Assembly (NCBI GenBank): GCA_910588035.1
Contig: CAJUPY010000004.1
Coordinates: forward strand, 62,001 to 126,000
Length of the DNA stretch: 64,000 nt
From: an uncultured Muribaculaceae bacterium
Lineage (GTDB): Bacteria; Bacteroidota; Bacteroidia; Bacteroidales; Muribaculaceae
Direction: 5' to 3'
Part shown: positions 43,646 through 51,503 of the stretch, one piece after another
Numbering within the stretch: position 1 is the first letter of the stretch
How the letters are laid out: each line of letters opens with the position of its first letter
Program-made: the position numbers and the translations under genes
Notes under the pieces: model-generated
What the model saw: the letters and a program-made list of their open reading frames with translations, nothing else
The model's database searches: none
Told to the model about the DNA's origin: nothing

Positions 43646-46477
43646 ATCTGAGCTGTTGGAACTCACATCAGACTTCAGAGAGGAGCGTCTCTGACACTCC
43701 GAAGGGGTTATCCCGAACTCACGCTTGAAGCTTGCCGTGAAGTAGCGTCGGTCGAGGTAACCGACCTTTTCGGCTGCTTCGGCAACGGTGTGGTCTGAGT
43801 TCTCAAGCATGTGATATGCGTGTTGCATTCTGATCGATCTGATGAAATCGATCGGAGTTTTTCCTGTGATCGCTTTCAGCTTGCGGGTGAATGACGACCG
43901 AGACATTCCCATGGCCTCTGAAAGACGGTTGACGTCAAAATCTATGTCTGACAGATTCTTCTCCACTTCTTTAGTGGCTTTGTCGAGAAGAATGCGGTCA
44001 AGTTCGAGATATTCGACATCGGGGAGAGTCACACGGCTTTGCAGGTAGTCTCTCATTCGCAACATCTCTGAACTGTCGGTCCAGATTTCGTCGTTGCGAC
44101 GGTTGATATGTTCGATATAACGCGAGATTGCGAGATAAATTCCTGCCGAGGCGAGAGTCAGATATATCAGATAGGCCCACCATGTTTCGTAGACAGCCGG
44201 CAGGCGGTCTATTGTAACTGTTGTAATCGCACCCCATTGCCCGTTTTCGTCAGATGCCTTTAACTCGAGTCTGTATTCACCTTTGTCGAGGTGGTTTATG
44301 AAAATGCGGTTGTTGCCTGGTGCTATTTCGATCCATTTCTCATCAAGACCCAGAATGCGGTATGCGTATCTTGTTTTAGAAATGTTGCGGTGGTCAAGGG
44401 TTGTGAGACAGATCTCGATGTTCCTGGCATCGGGCGACAAGGTGATTGTCGAGGGCAGTTCTATATTGTTGCCGTCGAACACGATTGATTGACCGTCGAC
44501 CGACACATTGGATATGTGGACGACTGCGTTTCCGTGTCCTGAATCGAGGGCCGCGGTCGAGCGGAACAGGTTGATGCCTCCGACACCGCCCACTGCGAGG
44601 CGTCCGTCAGGAAGCAGGGCAGGGGTAGAGGAGAGAAAACGCGAGAGTGTGACCGCGTTATCGTCGCCTGACTCACTGCGGAATGATCCGTTTGCCGGAT
44701 TATATTCGATTACATGTTGGTCGGCCACAATCCATACATGCCCGTTGTGGTCTACGTGCAACTGCCTGACCAAGGCGGAGTTCAAGCCAAAGTTATGATT
44801 CGCGGCGACAATAGAGCTGTCGCGCCGGTTGAATTTGAGCAGTTCTCCTTTTGCTGTTCCGAGCCAGATGTCGGAGCTGTCTCCCCGGGCTATCGCCGTC
44901 AGACTGTGCGTTCCGATTCCGATCTGTTTAGCCTCACCTCCCGACGTGGCGAAAATGAATCCTTTGCCGGAAGTGGATGCAAGAATCTCTTCAGACCCTG
45001 ATGATGTTATCGATGTGACGGGTGACGTTCCTGTCATTGCCGTGACAATCAAGCCGTCTGACGGTGAATAGCGGAACAGCGCGTCGGTCGTTCCGATCCA
45101 CAGATTTCCATCGGCCGCCTCATGGAGAGCCGTCACATGGTGCGTGGCGTCGAGCAGTGTGTCGAGCGAGAGCGAGTCTGAAAGCGTCATGTTCATCTTT
45201 TTTCTTGTGACGAGAAAGACAGTGTGGGATTGGGCCGGTGATACCCAAACTCCGTCGGATGCCTCAGACCGTGCCATTGACTGTGCCATATGGAGCCTTC
45301 TGTTGCGTAGCCGTGGAAAATCATTGAAGTAGCTCATGCGGTCTTCAGCGAGATTATACAGCATAAGACCGGAGCGGCTTTGAAGCAACCACAGAAACGA
45401 GGGGTCTGAATCGGTGCAGACGGCGTTTATGACAGGCGCGAAACGGGTCGTACGCTCTATCTCGCCCAATGGCAAAGAGGTCACATTGTTTTCTGAAAGA
45501 TAAATTACCGAACTTGGAGAGTCGTAGGCCGACAGAATCAAAGATTCCCTGTCGGCATAGATGTCGTCGATCATTTTGCTGTCAAAACGTTCGGCTGAAG
45601 ATAATGCGACCGGTTGCAGGCTGCCGTCAGACAGCGGCTGCATCGCAATCAGATGATTTCTGACGCACGCCCAGATGTAGTTGAAGACATTGTCCTGGGT
45701 GAACGAGTAGACATGGTGTGCCGAACTGTCGTTGCCGGACCTTTTGACAGGACTTCCGACAAACATCATCTCACCTTTGGCTGTCGGATCAAAACGGTAG
45801 ATGTAGCCGTTCAGGTTGTTGATCCATAGATAATTGTGAGTGTTGTCGGCTATCATCTCACCGAGCGGCATATCTTCGCCGATCGGGAACGCCAGGGTGA
45901 ACCGGTCGGAGTTGGCGTCGTAGACGTGGACTCCCCTGGAAAACGATGTCATGTAGATCTGCTTGTTGCGGTCTTCGACGAACCCCGACACATAGGCCGG
46001 ATTGCTAAACCGGTCGGTGATGTCATAGCTTTTGACAAATGAGAGATTGCGGTCATATCTGCGCAGGCTTCCGAGCGTGTTGACCCAGATGCTTCCGTCA
46101 GAGGTGGTGAAGACGTTCTTTACCGGGACATCGCCGAGATTGATGCTGTCGAGTTCAACCACCCGATAATTTTTTTTGTCAATATACGATGCACCCTTGC
46201 GTGTCGAGAGCCAGATGCGGTTGCCGGTGTCCTCGCTGATCCCGTTGATGTAATTGTCGGCATCGGCATGAAAAACCGTGATGTCATATCCGTCGTCGCG
46301 GCACAGTCCGTTGGCTGTGGCATACCACAGATAGCCCTCGGAATCTCTGAATGAACTCAGGATTCCTCTCTCGGGAAGTTGGTTGAGCAACGGCAGTTCC
46401 CTGACAGAAATCGGGTCGGCCTTGACGGAGATCTGTGACAGAAGCAACGATAATATTAAAAACAGAACGTGTTTCAT
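43637..46477 (-). CDS. Propeller sensor fused directly to an AraC-type DNA-binding domain
   Basis: A 946-residue membrane regulator. Signal peptide (VLFLILSLLLSQISVKA), then two seven-bladed Reg_prop-type propellers (about 25-630: LLNQLPERGILSSFRDSEGYLWYATANGL, GIWVNTLGSLRRYD-like repeats and others), a Y_Y_Y domain (about 640-745), one transmembrane helix (WWAYLIYLTLASAGIYLAI), and a C-terminal AraC HTH (VNRLSEAMGMSRSSFTRKL, VAEAAEKVGYLDRRYF). Classical hybrid two-component systems have a kinase and a receiver between the helix and the HTH; here about 60 residues separate them. It sits upstream of the rhamnogalacturonan operon and is its likely regulator. Confidence 0.9.
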   Translation of the reverse strand: MKHVLFLILSLLLSQISVKADPISVRELPLLNQLPERGILSSFRDSEGYLWYATANGLCRDDGYDITVFHADADNYINGISEDTGNRIWLSTRKGASYIDKKNYRVVELDSINLGDVPVKNVFTTSDGSIWVNTLGSLRRYDRNLSFVKSYDITDRFSNPAYVSGFVEDRNKQIYMTSFSRGVHVYDANSDRFTLAFPIGEDMPLGEMIADNTHNYLWINNLNGYIYRFDPTAKGEMMFVGSPVKRSGNDSSAHHVYSFTQDNVFNYIWACVRNHLIAMQPLSDGSLQPVALSSAERFDSKMIDDIYADRESLILSAYDSPSSVIYLSENNVTSLPLGEIERTTRFAPVINAVCTDSDPSFLWLLQSRSGLMLYNLAEDRMSYFNDFPRLRNRRLHMAQSMARSEASDGVWVSPAQSHTVFLVTRKKMNMTLSDSLSLDTLLDATHHVTALHEAADGNLWIGTTDALFRYSPSDGLIVTAMTGTSPVTSITSSGSEEILASTSGKGFIFATSGGEAKQIGIGTHSLTAIARGDSSDIWLGTAKGELLKFNRRDSSIVAANHNFGLNSALVRQLHVDHNGHVWIVADQHVIEYNPANGSFRSESGDDNAVTLSRFLSSTPALLPDGRLAVGGVGGINLFRSTAALDSGHGNAVVHISNVSVDGQSIVFDGNNIELPSTITLSPDARNIEICLTTLDHRNISKTRYAYRILGLDEKWIEIAPGNNRIFINHLDKGEYRLELKASDENGQWGAITTVTIDRLPAVYETWWAYLIYLTLASAGIYLAISRYIEHINRRNDEIWTDSSEMLRMRDYLQSRVTLPDVEYLELDRILLDKATKEVEKNLSDIDFDVNRLSEAMGMSRSSFTRKLKAITGKTPIDFIRSIRMQHAYHMLENSDHTVAEAAEKVGYLDRRYFTASFKREFGITPSECQRRSSLKSDVSSNSSDKG

Positions 46478-46484
46478 TTCGTTG

Positions 46485-46492
46485 CAAAGATA
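46485..46492 (-). promoter_or_regulatory. -7 promoter box for the propeller-AraC regulator
   Basis: The minus strand reads TATCTTTG, and the ATG follows only 7 bases after the box, so the transcript would be nearly leaderless. Confidence 0.6.
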
Positions 46493-46518
46493 CTCTTTAT
46501 TTTATTATACACAGATTT

Positions 46519-47664
46519 ATGACTTCAATAAAAGTTAAATTCCGTCGTTCGTCCGGACCTGACGGAGACGGCTGCATCTATTATCAGCTAATTCATGACA
46601 GAAAAGTGAGGCGCATAATGACTCAGTTCAGAATCAGAGAGTCGGAATGTCTTTCAGGACTCAGACGGCAGATCGGTCACGATGTCGACATGTTGTCACG
46701 CATCATAAGCGGTTTTGACATGCGGCAGTCTGATTTCGAAGTTGACGATGTGGTAGCTGAGTACGGCAGGTTGAAAGACCGGTGTTCGCTGACCGCACAC
46801 ATGCAACATCTCATCGAGTCGGCTCTTGGTGCCGGGCGTGTCAGAATGTCCGAGATCTATAGGTCGACGCTAAGAAGTTTTCTTGCGTTTACCGGAGGTG
46901 AAGACATGATGATCTATGCTCTTGACTCATCGGTGGTGGAGAGATATGAGGCATATCTTCAAGGCAGGGGCAACACGCCGAATACGATCTCGTTTTATAT
47001 GAGAGTTCTACGTTCGGTTTACAACCGTGCAGTCGATGATGGAGCCGCATCGCAGACGAGACCGTTCCGTCACGTCTATACCGGAATCGGCAAGACTGTG
47101 AAGCGTGCGTTGCCAATCGAGGTGATCAGGCAGATTAAAGAATTGAGGCTTGAGAGGCCCCAGGCCTGTTATGCCCGAGACATGTTCATGCTCAGTTTTT
47201 ATCTCAGAGGCATGAGTTTCATAGACATGGCTTTTTTGAGAAAAGACGATTTACATGACGGCCGTTTGCGTTACCGCCGTCGCAAAACCGGTCAACTGCT
47301 TGAGATAGAGTGGACAAATGAGATGCAGGAAATTGTCAGCCGTTATCCCGTCAATGAAAACGGCTATCTGTTGCCGATCTTGACCGGCCGGCGTGGAGAT
47401 GAACGTTCGGCCTATCGAAATGTGCTGGCCAGAATCAACCGTCATTTGAAACTGATGATGCCGGTCGCCGGTCTCGGGTTTCCGGTGACGCTCTATTGCG
47501 CCCGACACAGCTGGGCCTCGGCGGCTTTATTGAAAGGTGTGCCGGTTAGTGTGATAAGCCGTGGCATGGGGCATGACTCCGAGCGGACGACTCACATTTA
47601 TCTCTCTTCGCTGGACTCATCGGTCGTTGACCGCGCCAACAGGTTGATCATAGAGTCGTTGTGA
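46519..47664 (+). CDS. Tyrosine recombinase (site-specific integrase)
   Basis: A 381-residue Bacteroidales-type integrase. N-terminal arm-binding region, SAM-like core-binding domain (about 85-190), then the catalytic domain: Arg in FYLRGMSFIDMAFL, Lys in RRRKTGQLLEIEW, the LYCARHSWASAAL box (Tyr in place of the first His, as in many Bacteroides recombinases), and GHDSERTTHIYLSS with the nucleophile Tyr. All key parts are present. The frame opens at 46435, but ATG 46519 is chosen because the upstream part lies in the regulator gene. It sits beside tRNA-Leu without recognisable cargo or att repeats; an inversion or a remnant integrase role are both possible. Confidence 0.87.
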   Translation: MTSIKVKFRRSSGPDGDGCIYYQLIHDRKVRRIMTQFRIRESECLSGLRRQIGHDVDMLSRIISGFDMRQSDFEVDDVVAEYGRLKDRCSLTAHMQHLIESALGAGRVRMSEIYRSTLRSFLAFTGGEDMMIYALDSSVVERYEAYLQGRGNTPNTISFYMRVLRSVYNRAVDDGAASQTRPFRHVYTGIGKTVKRALPIEVIRQIKELRLERPQACYARDMFMLSFYLRGMSFIDMAFLRKDDLHDGRLRYRRRKTGQLLEIEWTNEMQEIVSRYPVNENGYLLPILTGRRGDERSAYRNVLARINRHLKLMMPVAGLGFPVTLYCARHSWASAALLKGVPVSVISRGMGHDSERTTHIYLSSLDSSVVDRANRLIIESL

Positions 47665-47681
47665 CAGGCTCAAAGCAAAAA

Positions 47682-47710
47682 AGAACTCTTGTAAAATTTA
47701 CAAGAGTTCT
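47682..47710 (-). terminator. Terminator of tRNA-Leu
   Basis: A perfect 14-bp stem (47682-47695 with 47697-47710) starts one base after the tRNA 3' end and is followed on the minus strand by six T. It also lies just after the plus-strand integrase and may serve both. Confidence 0.8.
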
Positions 47711-47711
47711 C

Positions 47712-47798
47712 TGGTGCTCGAAGCGGGACTCGAACCCGCACAACCGCAATGGTCAAGGGATTTTAAGTCCCTCGTGTCTACCATTCCACCATTCGAGC
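47712..47798 (-). tRNA. tRNA-Leu (anticodon TAA)
   Basis: An 87-base class II tRNA including encoded CCA. The acceptor stem GCTCGAA pairs with TTCGAGC, the anticodon stem AGGGA/TCCCT encloses the loop CTTAAAA with anticodon TAA at 47763-47765, the variable arm is long, and the T-arm is GCGGG-TTCGAGT-CCCGC. It reads UUA. Confidence 0.95.
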
Positions 47799-47835
47799 AT
47801 CACGGATCGGTGTCGTAGGTGGCATCAATTTTCGG

Positions 47836-47843
47836 CAAAGTTA
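47836..47843 (-). promoter_or_regulatory. -7 promoter box for tRNA-Leu
   Basis: The minus strand reads TAACTTTG, about 38 bases before the tRNA 5' end. Confidence 0.6.
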
Positions 47844-47886
47844 ATACTTTTTTTTCAGCCTGACCGTTTTTTGCCAAAAAAAAGTT

Positions 47887-47914
47887 GCGGGCAGAAATCA
47901 GAGATTCTGCCCGC
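47887..47914 (-). terminator. Orphan terminator, no known gene upstream
   Basis: A 10-bp perfect stem (GCGGGCAGAA/TTCTGCCCGC) followed on the minus strand by AAC and eight T. Transcription entering it must come from the 47.9-48.2 kb gap, where no gene is recognised. Confidence 0.6.
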
Positions 47915-48262
47915 CGATTAATCAAAGATTGTTCGATTTGTAAGTTTTTGAAGCTCGGCCGGACTACCTTCGCGGCTCCAGACCGGTGTATGTCGTATTA
48001 TTGTTTTATTATCTGTTATTATGACGTATCTAATTTGAAAAGGTTTAAACACGAAGTGAAAAAAATGCAAAAAAAATCATCATAGGTCGGAGTGGGAGGG
48101 CGTTTTTCGTGTCATTCTCACTTTTTGTATCTTCGAAGAGCATCGTTGACCTGTGGTCCAAGATACTGCTGTTCGGCAATGTCAAAATAAATTTTGCATT
48201 GCTCTCACTTATTCGTATCTTTGTGGAAATTCTAAGATTGCGTAAAATAAAAAAGAGATTCA
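47915..48262. other. Intergenic gap upstream of nfo
   Basis: About 350 bases without a supported gene. It holds the nfo promoter block on the plus strand and a weak minus-strand box TATCTTGG near 48160. Frames here are short and featureless. A small minus-strand RNA ending at the orphan terminator is possible. Confidence 0.5.
48216..48223 (+). promoter_or_regulatory. -7 promoter box for nfo, within the block shared with the dxs promoter
   Basis: TATCTTTG, 40 bases before the nfo ATG. The block 48185-48223 matches 19667-19706. Confidence 0.65.
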
Positions 48263-49105
48263 ATGAAGTATATAGGAGCCCATGTGTCAACCCAATCGGG
48301 GGTGGCCGAAGCACCATTGAGGGCGGGAGAGATCGGCGCGAGATCGTTCGCACTTTTCACCCGCAATCCGTCAAGATGGAAATCGCCGTCGATAAAGGCG
48401 GCTGATGCCGAATTGTTCAAGTCGAGATGTCGCGATCTCGGTTATGAGCCATCGCATATATTGCCTCATGACAGCTATCTGATCAATCTCGGGGCACCAG
48501 ACTCAGAGAAACTTGAAAAGTCGCGCGAGGCTTTTCTCGACGAGATGAACCGCTGCATGCAGCTCGGTCTGACAATGCTCAACTTCCACCCCGGCAGTCA
48601 TCTCAATGCCATGACCGAAGATGAATGTCTCGACCTGATCGCCGATTCCATCAACATGGCTCTCGACAAAACGTCGGGGGTGAAAGCTGTCATCGAGAAT
48701 ACGGCCGGACAAGGCACTAATCTCGGTTACCGTTTCGAGCATCTGGCCCGCATAATAGACCGGGTCGAAGACAAGACGCGAGTCGGAGTGTGTATCGACA
48801 CTTGTCACACCTTCGCTGCCGGATATGACATGACTGTCGCCGAAAACTACGAGGCAATGTGGACCGAATTTGACCGGATCGTCGGTCTCCGTTACCTCAG
48901 CGGAATGCATGTCAATGACTCTAAAAAGGGCGTTGGAAGCAAGGTAGACCGCCACGCTCCGATCGGAGAGGGAACTCTCGGCAATGAGTTTTTCAAACTG
49001 CTGATGAACGATCGTCGTGTCGACGACATTCCGTTGATTCTTGAAACTCCCGACGAGACGCGGTGGAAAGAGGAGATCGCGTTTCTCTATTCACTCTGCG
49101 ATTGA
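48263..49105 (+). CDS. nfo: Endonuclease IV (deoxyribonuclease IV)
   Basis: A 280-residue AP endonuclease with a TIM barrel and a trinuclear zinc site. It begins with MKYIGAHVSTQSGVAEA and has FTRNPSRWKSP, LNFHPGSH, AVIENTAGQGTNLG, VGVCIDTCHTFAAGYD, HVNDSKKGVGSKVDRH and LILETPDE, all the ligand-bearing segments. It cuts 5' to abasic sites in base excision repair. Length and start are typical. It is monocistronic, behind a promoter block nearly identical to that of the dxs operon. Confidence 0.96.
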   Translation: MKYIGAHVSTQSGVAEAPLRAGEIGARSFALFTRNPSRWKSPSIKAADAELFKSRCRDLGYEPSHILPHDSYLINLGAPDSEKLEKSREAFLDEMNRCMQLGLTMLNFHPGSHLNAMTEDECLDLIADSINMALDKTSGVKAVIENTAGQGTNLGYRFEHLARIIDRVEDKTRVGVCIDTCHTFAAGYDMTVAENYEAMWTEFDRIVGLRYLSGMHVNDSKKGVGSKVDRHAPIGEGTLGNEFFKLLMNDRRVDDIPLILETPDETRWKEEIAFLYSLCD

Positions 49106-49185
49106 CGCAGCCTGATCTTTCGTGATCAGCATCATAACCCATACCTGCATATCATACTTTTTTTCACATAGACAATATTGAAATC

Positions 49186-50988
49186 ATGAAAACGAAACCC
49201 GACCTTGGTTTCTGGAAGCTGTGGAACTTGAGCTTCGGATTCTTTGGCGTTCAGATCGCCTATGCACTGCAAAGCGCGAATGTCTCGCGAATTTTCAACA
49301 CACTTGGCGCAGATCCCCACGATTTAAGTTATTTCTGGATTTTGCCGCCGTTAATGGGACTTATTGTCCAGCCGCTTGTCGGTTCTTACAGTGACCGCAC
49401 ATGGACCCGCATGGGGCGTCGCTTGCCCTATCTTGTCGTAGGGGCTGTAGTTGCGGTGCTTGTAATGTGTCTTCTTCCAAATGCCGGTTCGTTTGGCCTT
49501 GCGGTCTCGTCGGCTATCATACTCGGTCTTGTCGCCCTTATGTTGCTCGACACGTCGATCAACATGGCTATGCAGCCGTTCAAGATGCTGGTCGGCGATA
49601 TGGTCAATGAGAAGCAGAAGGGTCTGGCCTATTCGATCCAGTCATTTTTGTGTAATGCAGGTTCGATTGTCGGATATGTTTTCCCGTTTCTGTTGACATG
49701 GATCGGATTCAGGAACACAGCGGCCGAGGGGGTTATTCCGCAGACGGTAGTGATGTCGTTTTATCTTGGGGCGGCGATCTTGTTGATATGCGTGCTTTAC
49801 ACGCTTGTCAAAGTTAAGGAGTGGCCGCCGCAACTCTATTCAGAGTATAACGGTGGAGGCAAGAGCGGTGACGGGCCGGAGGAGGGATCTTCAAATCTGT
49901 TCAAACTGCTTGTCAATGCTCCGAAGGCATTCTGGACTGTCGGAGCGGTTCAGTTTTTCTGCTGGTTCGCGTTCCTTTTCATGTGGACCTACACCAACGG
50001 CACGATTGCTAAAAATGCCTTTGATTGCCCGGAGGCTGTTACAATAAACGGAATCGAAGATCGCGTTTCAGGCAAGATGATCAAGGCCAAATATGTCATG
50101 CTCGGAGACTCGACGCTGATACTTGAACACGGAAAAGCAACGGTTGCCGGTGTCATGTCGGGCCAGACATTTATTCCGGCCAGAACTCTGGTCGTAGAAA
50201 AAGGGGGAGTGGCCGACACGATTGTCGCCCGGTCGCTTGTAGTCAGCAATAATGGAGTGCCATGTGCGGAGTTCGGGCATCTCTATTCCACGGACGGTGC
50301 CACATTGGTCATCGACGGTGTCGCGGCTGACGGGCTTGCCGACTATATGGTCGTCGATTATCTCGAGGTCATGAACGGACCGACCGAATTATTGCTGTCA
50401 GACATTGTCACCCACGATCATCACACAGGAGAACTGTTCATTGACAATCCGGAGAAAGTCACCCTTGAAAATCCGTCGGAGGCTTCATTCAACCGTTCGG
50501 TGGTCCTCAACACCGAATCGACGCAATATAATGATGCGGGAAACTGGGTAGGCATTCTCTTCGCCATTCAGGCGATCGGGTCTGTTATCTGGGCATGCGT
50601 GCTTCCGATGTTCCGTAGCCGCAAGTTCTCATATGCACTCAGTCTTCTGCTCGGAGCCGCAGGTTTCATATCTGCCGGAATGCTGACAGACCAATATCTG
50701 CTGTTCGTGTCGTTTTTCCTTATCGGATGTGCCTGGGCTGCCATGCTGGCATGGCCGTTCACGATCTTGACCAACTCGCTAAAGGGTGGTAATATCGGGG
50801 CCTATCTCGGTTTGTTCAACTGCTCCATATGTATTCCGCAGATCATTGGTGCGCTTGCCGGAGGTTGGATACTTTCTATGTTGGGTCAGCCCGATGAGCT
50901 CGCTCCCCAGGCGACGATGATGATCATTGCCGGAATCTCACTTGTGGCGGGTGCGTTGTGTGTCGGTTTCATTCGCGAAGGAAAATAG
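49186..50988 (+). CDS. SLC45-like MFS sugar transporter with a large extracytoplasmic insertion
   Basis: A 600-residue MFS protein of the SLC45/GPH-related type. It begins FWKLWNLSFGFFGVQIAYALQSANVSRIF and has the loop motif DRTWTRMGRRLPYL between TM2 and TM3. After TM7 (VQFFCWFAFLFMWTYTNG) an insertion of about 165 residues (282-447), rich in short beta strands (LVVEKGGVADTIVARSLVVS, VVDYLEVMNG), precedes QYNDAGNWVGILFAI at TM8. Usual Bacteroidales members are about 430-450 residues and join these helices directly. The substrate is probably a di- or oligosaccharide but is not determined. A strong terminator follows. Confidence 0.85.
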   Translation: MKTKPDLGFWKLWNLSFGFFGVQIAYALQSANVSRIFNTLGADPHDLSYFWILPPLMGLIVQPLVGSYSDRTWTRMGRRLPYLVVGAVVAVLVMCLLPNAGSFGLAVSSAIILGLVALMLLDTSINMAMQPFKMLVGDMVNEKQKGLAYSIQSFLCNAGSIVGYVFPFLLTWIGFRNTAAEGVIPQTVVMSFYLGAAILLICVLYTLVKVKEWPPQLYSEYNGGGKSGDGPEEGSSNLFKLLVNAPKAFWTVGAVQFFCWFAFLFMWTYTNGTIAKNAFDCPEAVTINGIEDRVSGKMIKAKYVMLGDSTLILEHGKATVAGVMSGQTFIPARTLVVEKGGVADTIVARSLVVSNNGVPCAEFGHLYSTDGATLVIDGVAADGLADYMVVDYLEVMNGPTELLLSDIVTHDHHTGELFIDNPEKVTLENPSEASFNRSVVLNTESTQYNDAGNWVGILFAIQAIGSVIWACVLPMFRSRKFSYALSLLLGAAGFISAGMLTDQYLLFVSFFLIGCAWAAMLAWPFTILTNSLKGGNIGAYLGLFNCSICIPQIIGALAGGWILSMLGQPDELAPQATMMIIAGISLVAGALCVGFIREGK

Positions 50989-51013
50989 CCGTATATGATA
51001 TTTCTTTAAATAG

Positions 51014-51045
51014 TCCGGAATCGACATCGGTTCCGGATTTTTTTT
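51014..51045 (+). terminator. Terminator after the MFS transporter
   Basis: TCCGGAA (51014-51020) pairs with TTCCGGA (51031-51037) and is followed by eight T. Confidence 0.8.
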
Positions 51046-51108
51046 CAACAAAACCATGGAGACGGTTGTTCTCAAATAACGATAACAAATCAATAAAACC
51101 ATATTACT

Positions 51109-51450
51109 ATGAATAACCAGAATTCAACCGTATCGAAAATCGCGGCTCAAGTTTCAGAACAGGCCGCCGACATCTCTGTAGACGCTGCGAAAGTCGCCGC
51201 CGAGAGTAAAATTGCAGCAATGAAAGAAAATGCGCAGCAGGCAATGGCCGATGCCCGTGAACAGGCGTCAGCGACCATGGCGGCCGCAAAAGATAATCTT
51301 TCGGCTGCCAAAGAATCGGGCTCGGAGAAGCTCGGTGTGTTGAAAGATAAAATGAAGGCAGTCGCAGGAGATGCCCTTGAAAAAGGGGCGGGACTCGCCG
51401 ATAAACTCGCCGACGCTGCCCATAGTGCCGCCGATAAATTGAAATCATGA
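51109..51450 (+). CDS. Small Ala/Lys-rich LEA- or phasin-like protein
   Basis: A 113-residue cytoplasmic protein with no signal peptide. It is almost wholly Ala, Lys, Glu, Asp and Ser in an 11-residue amphipathic periodicity (for example AADISVDAAKVAAESKIAAM, KENAQQAMADAREQASATMA, EKGAGLADKLADAAHSAADK). This is the pattern of group-3 LEA/YtxH-like or phasin-like helical proteins tied to desiccation or stress. No named family can be fixed. It is followed by a strong terminator and preceded by the MFS terminator, so it is its own unit. Confidence 0.78.
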   Translation: MNNQNSTVSKIAAQVSEQAADISVDAAKVAAESKIAAMKENAQQAMADAREQASATMAAAKDNLSAAKESGSEKLGVLKDKMKAVAGDALEKGAGLADKLADAAHSAADKLKS

Positions 51451-51456
51451 CAAAAA

Positions 51457-51503
51457 AACAGCCAGAACAAATCCGTTCCCGGACACGCGTTCTGGCTGTT
51501 TTT
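51457..51503 (+). terminator. Terminator after the LEA-like gene
   Basis: A 12-bp stem AACAGCCAGAAC (51457-51468) and GTTCTGGCTGTT (51489-51500), followed by TTT, starting six bases past the stop. Confidence 0.85.

Noticed and set aside
46435..46518. Upstream extension of the integrase
   Set aside because: Would place the start inside the divergent regulator gene and its promoter; the conserved start is ATG 46519.
47661..47921. 86-codon frame after the integrase
   Set aside because: Runs through the tRNA-Leu and its terminator.
47881..48262. Attachment-site duplicate of tRNA-Leu
   Set aside because: No repeat of the tRNA 3' end could be found in this gap.
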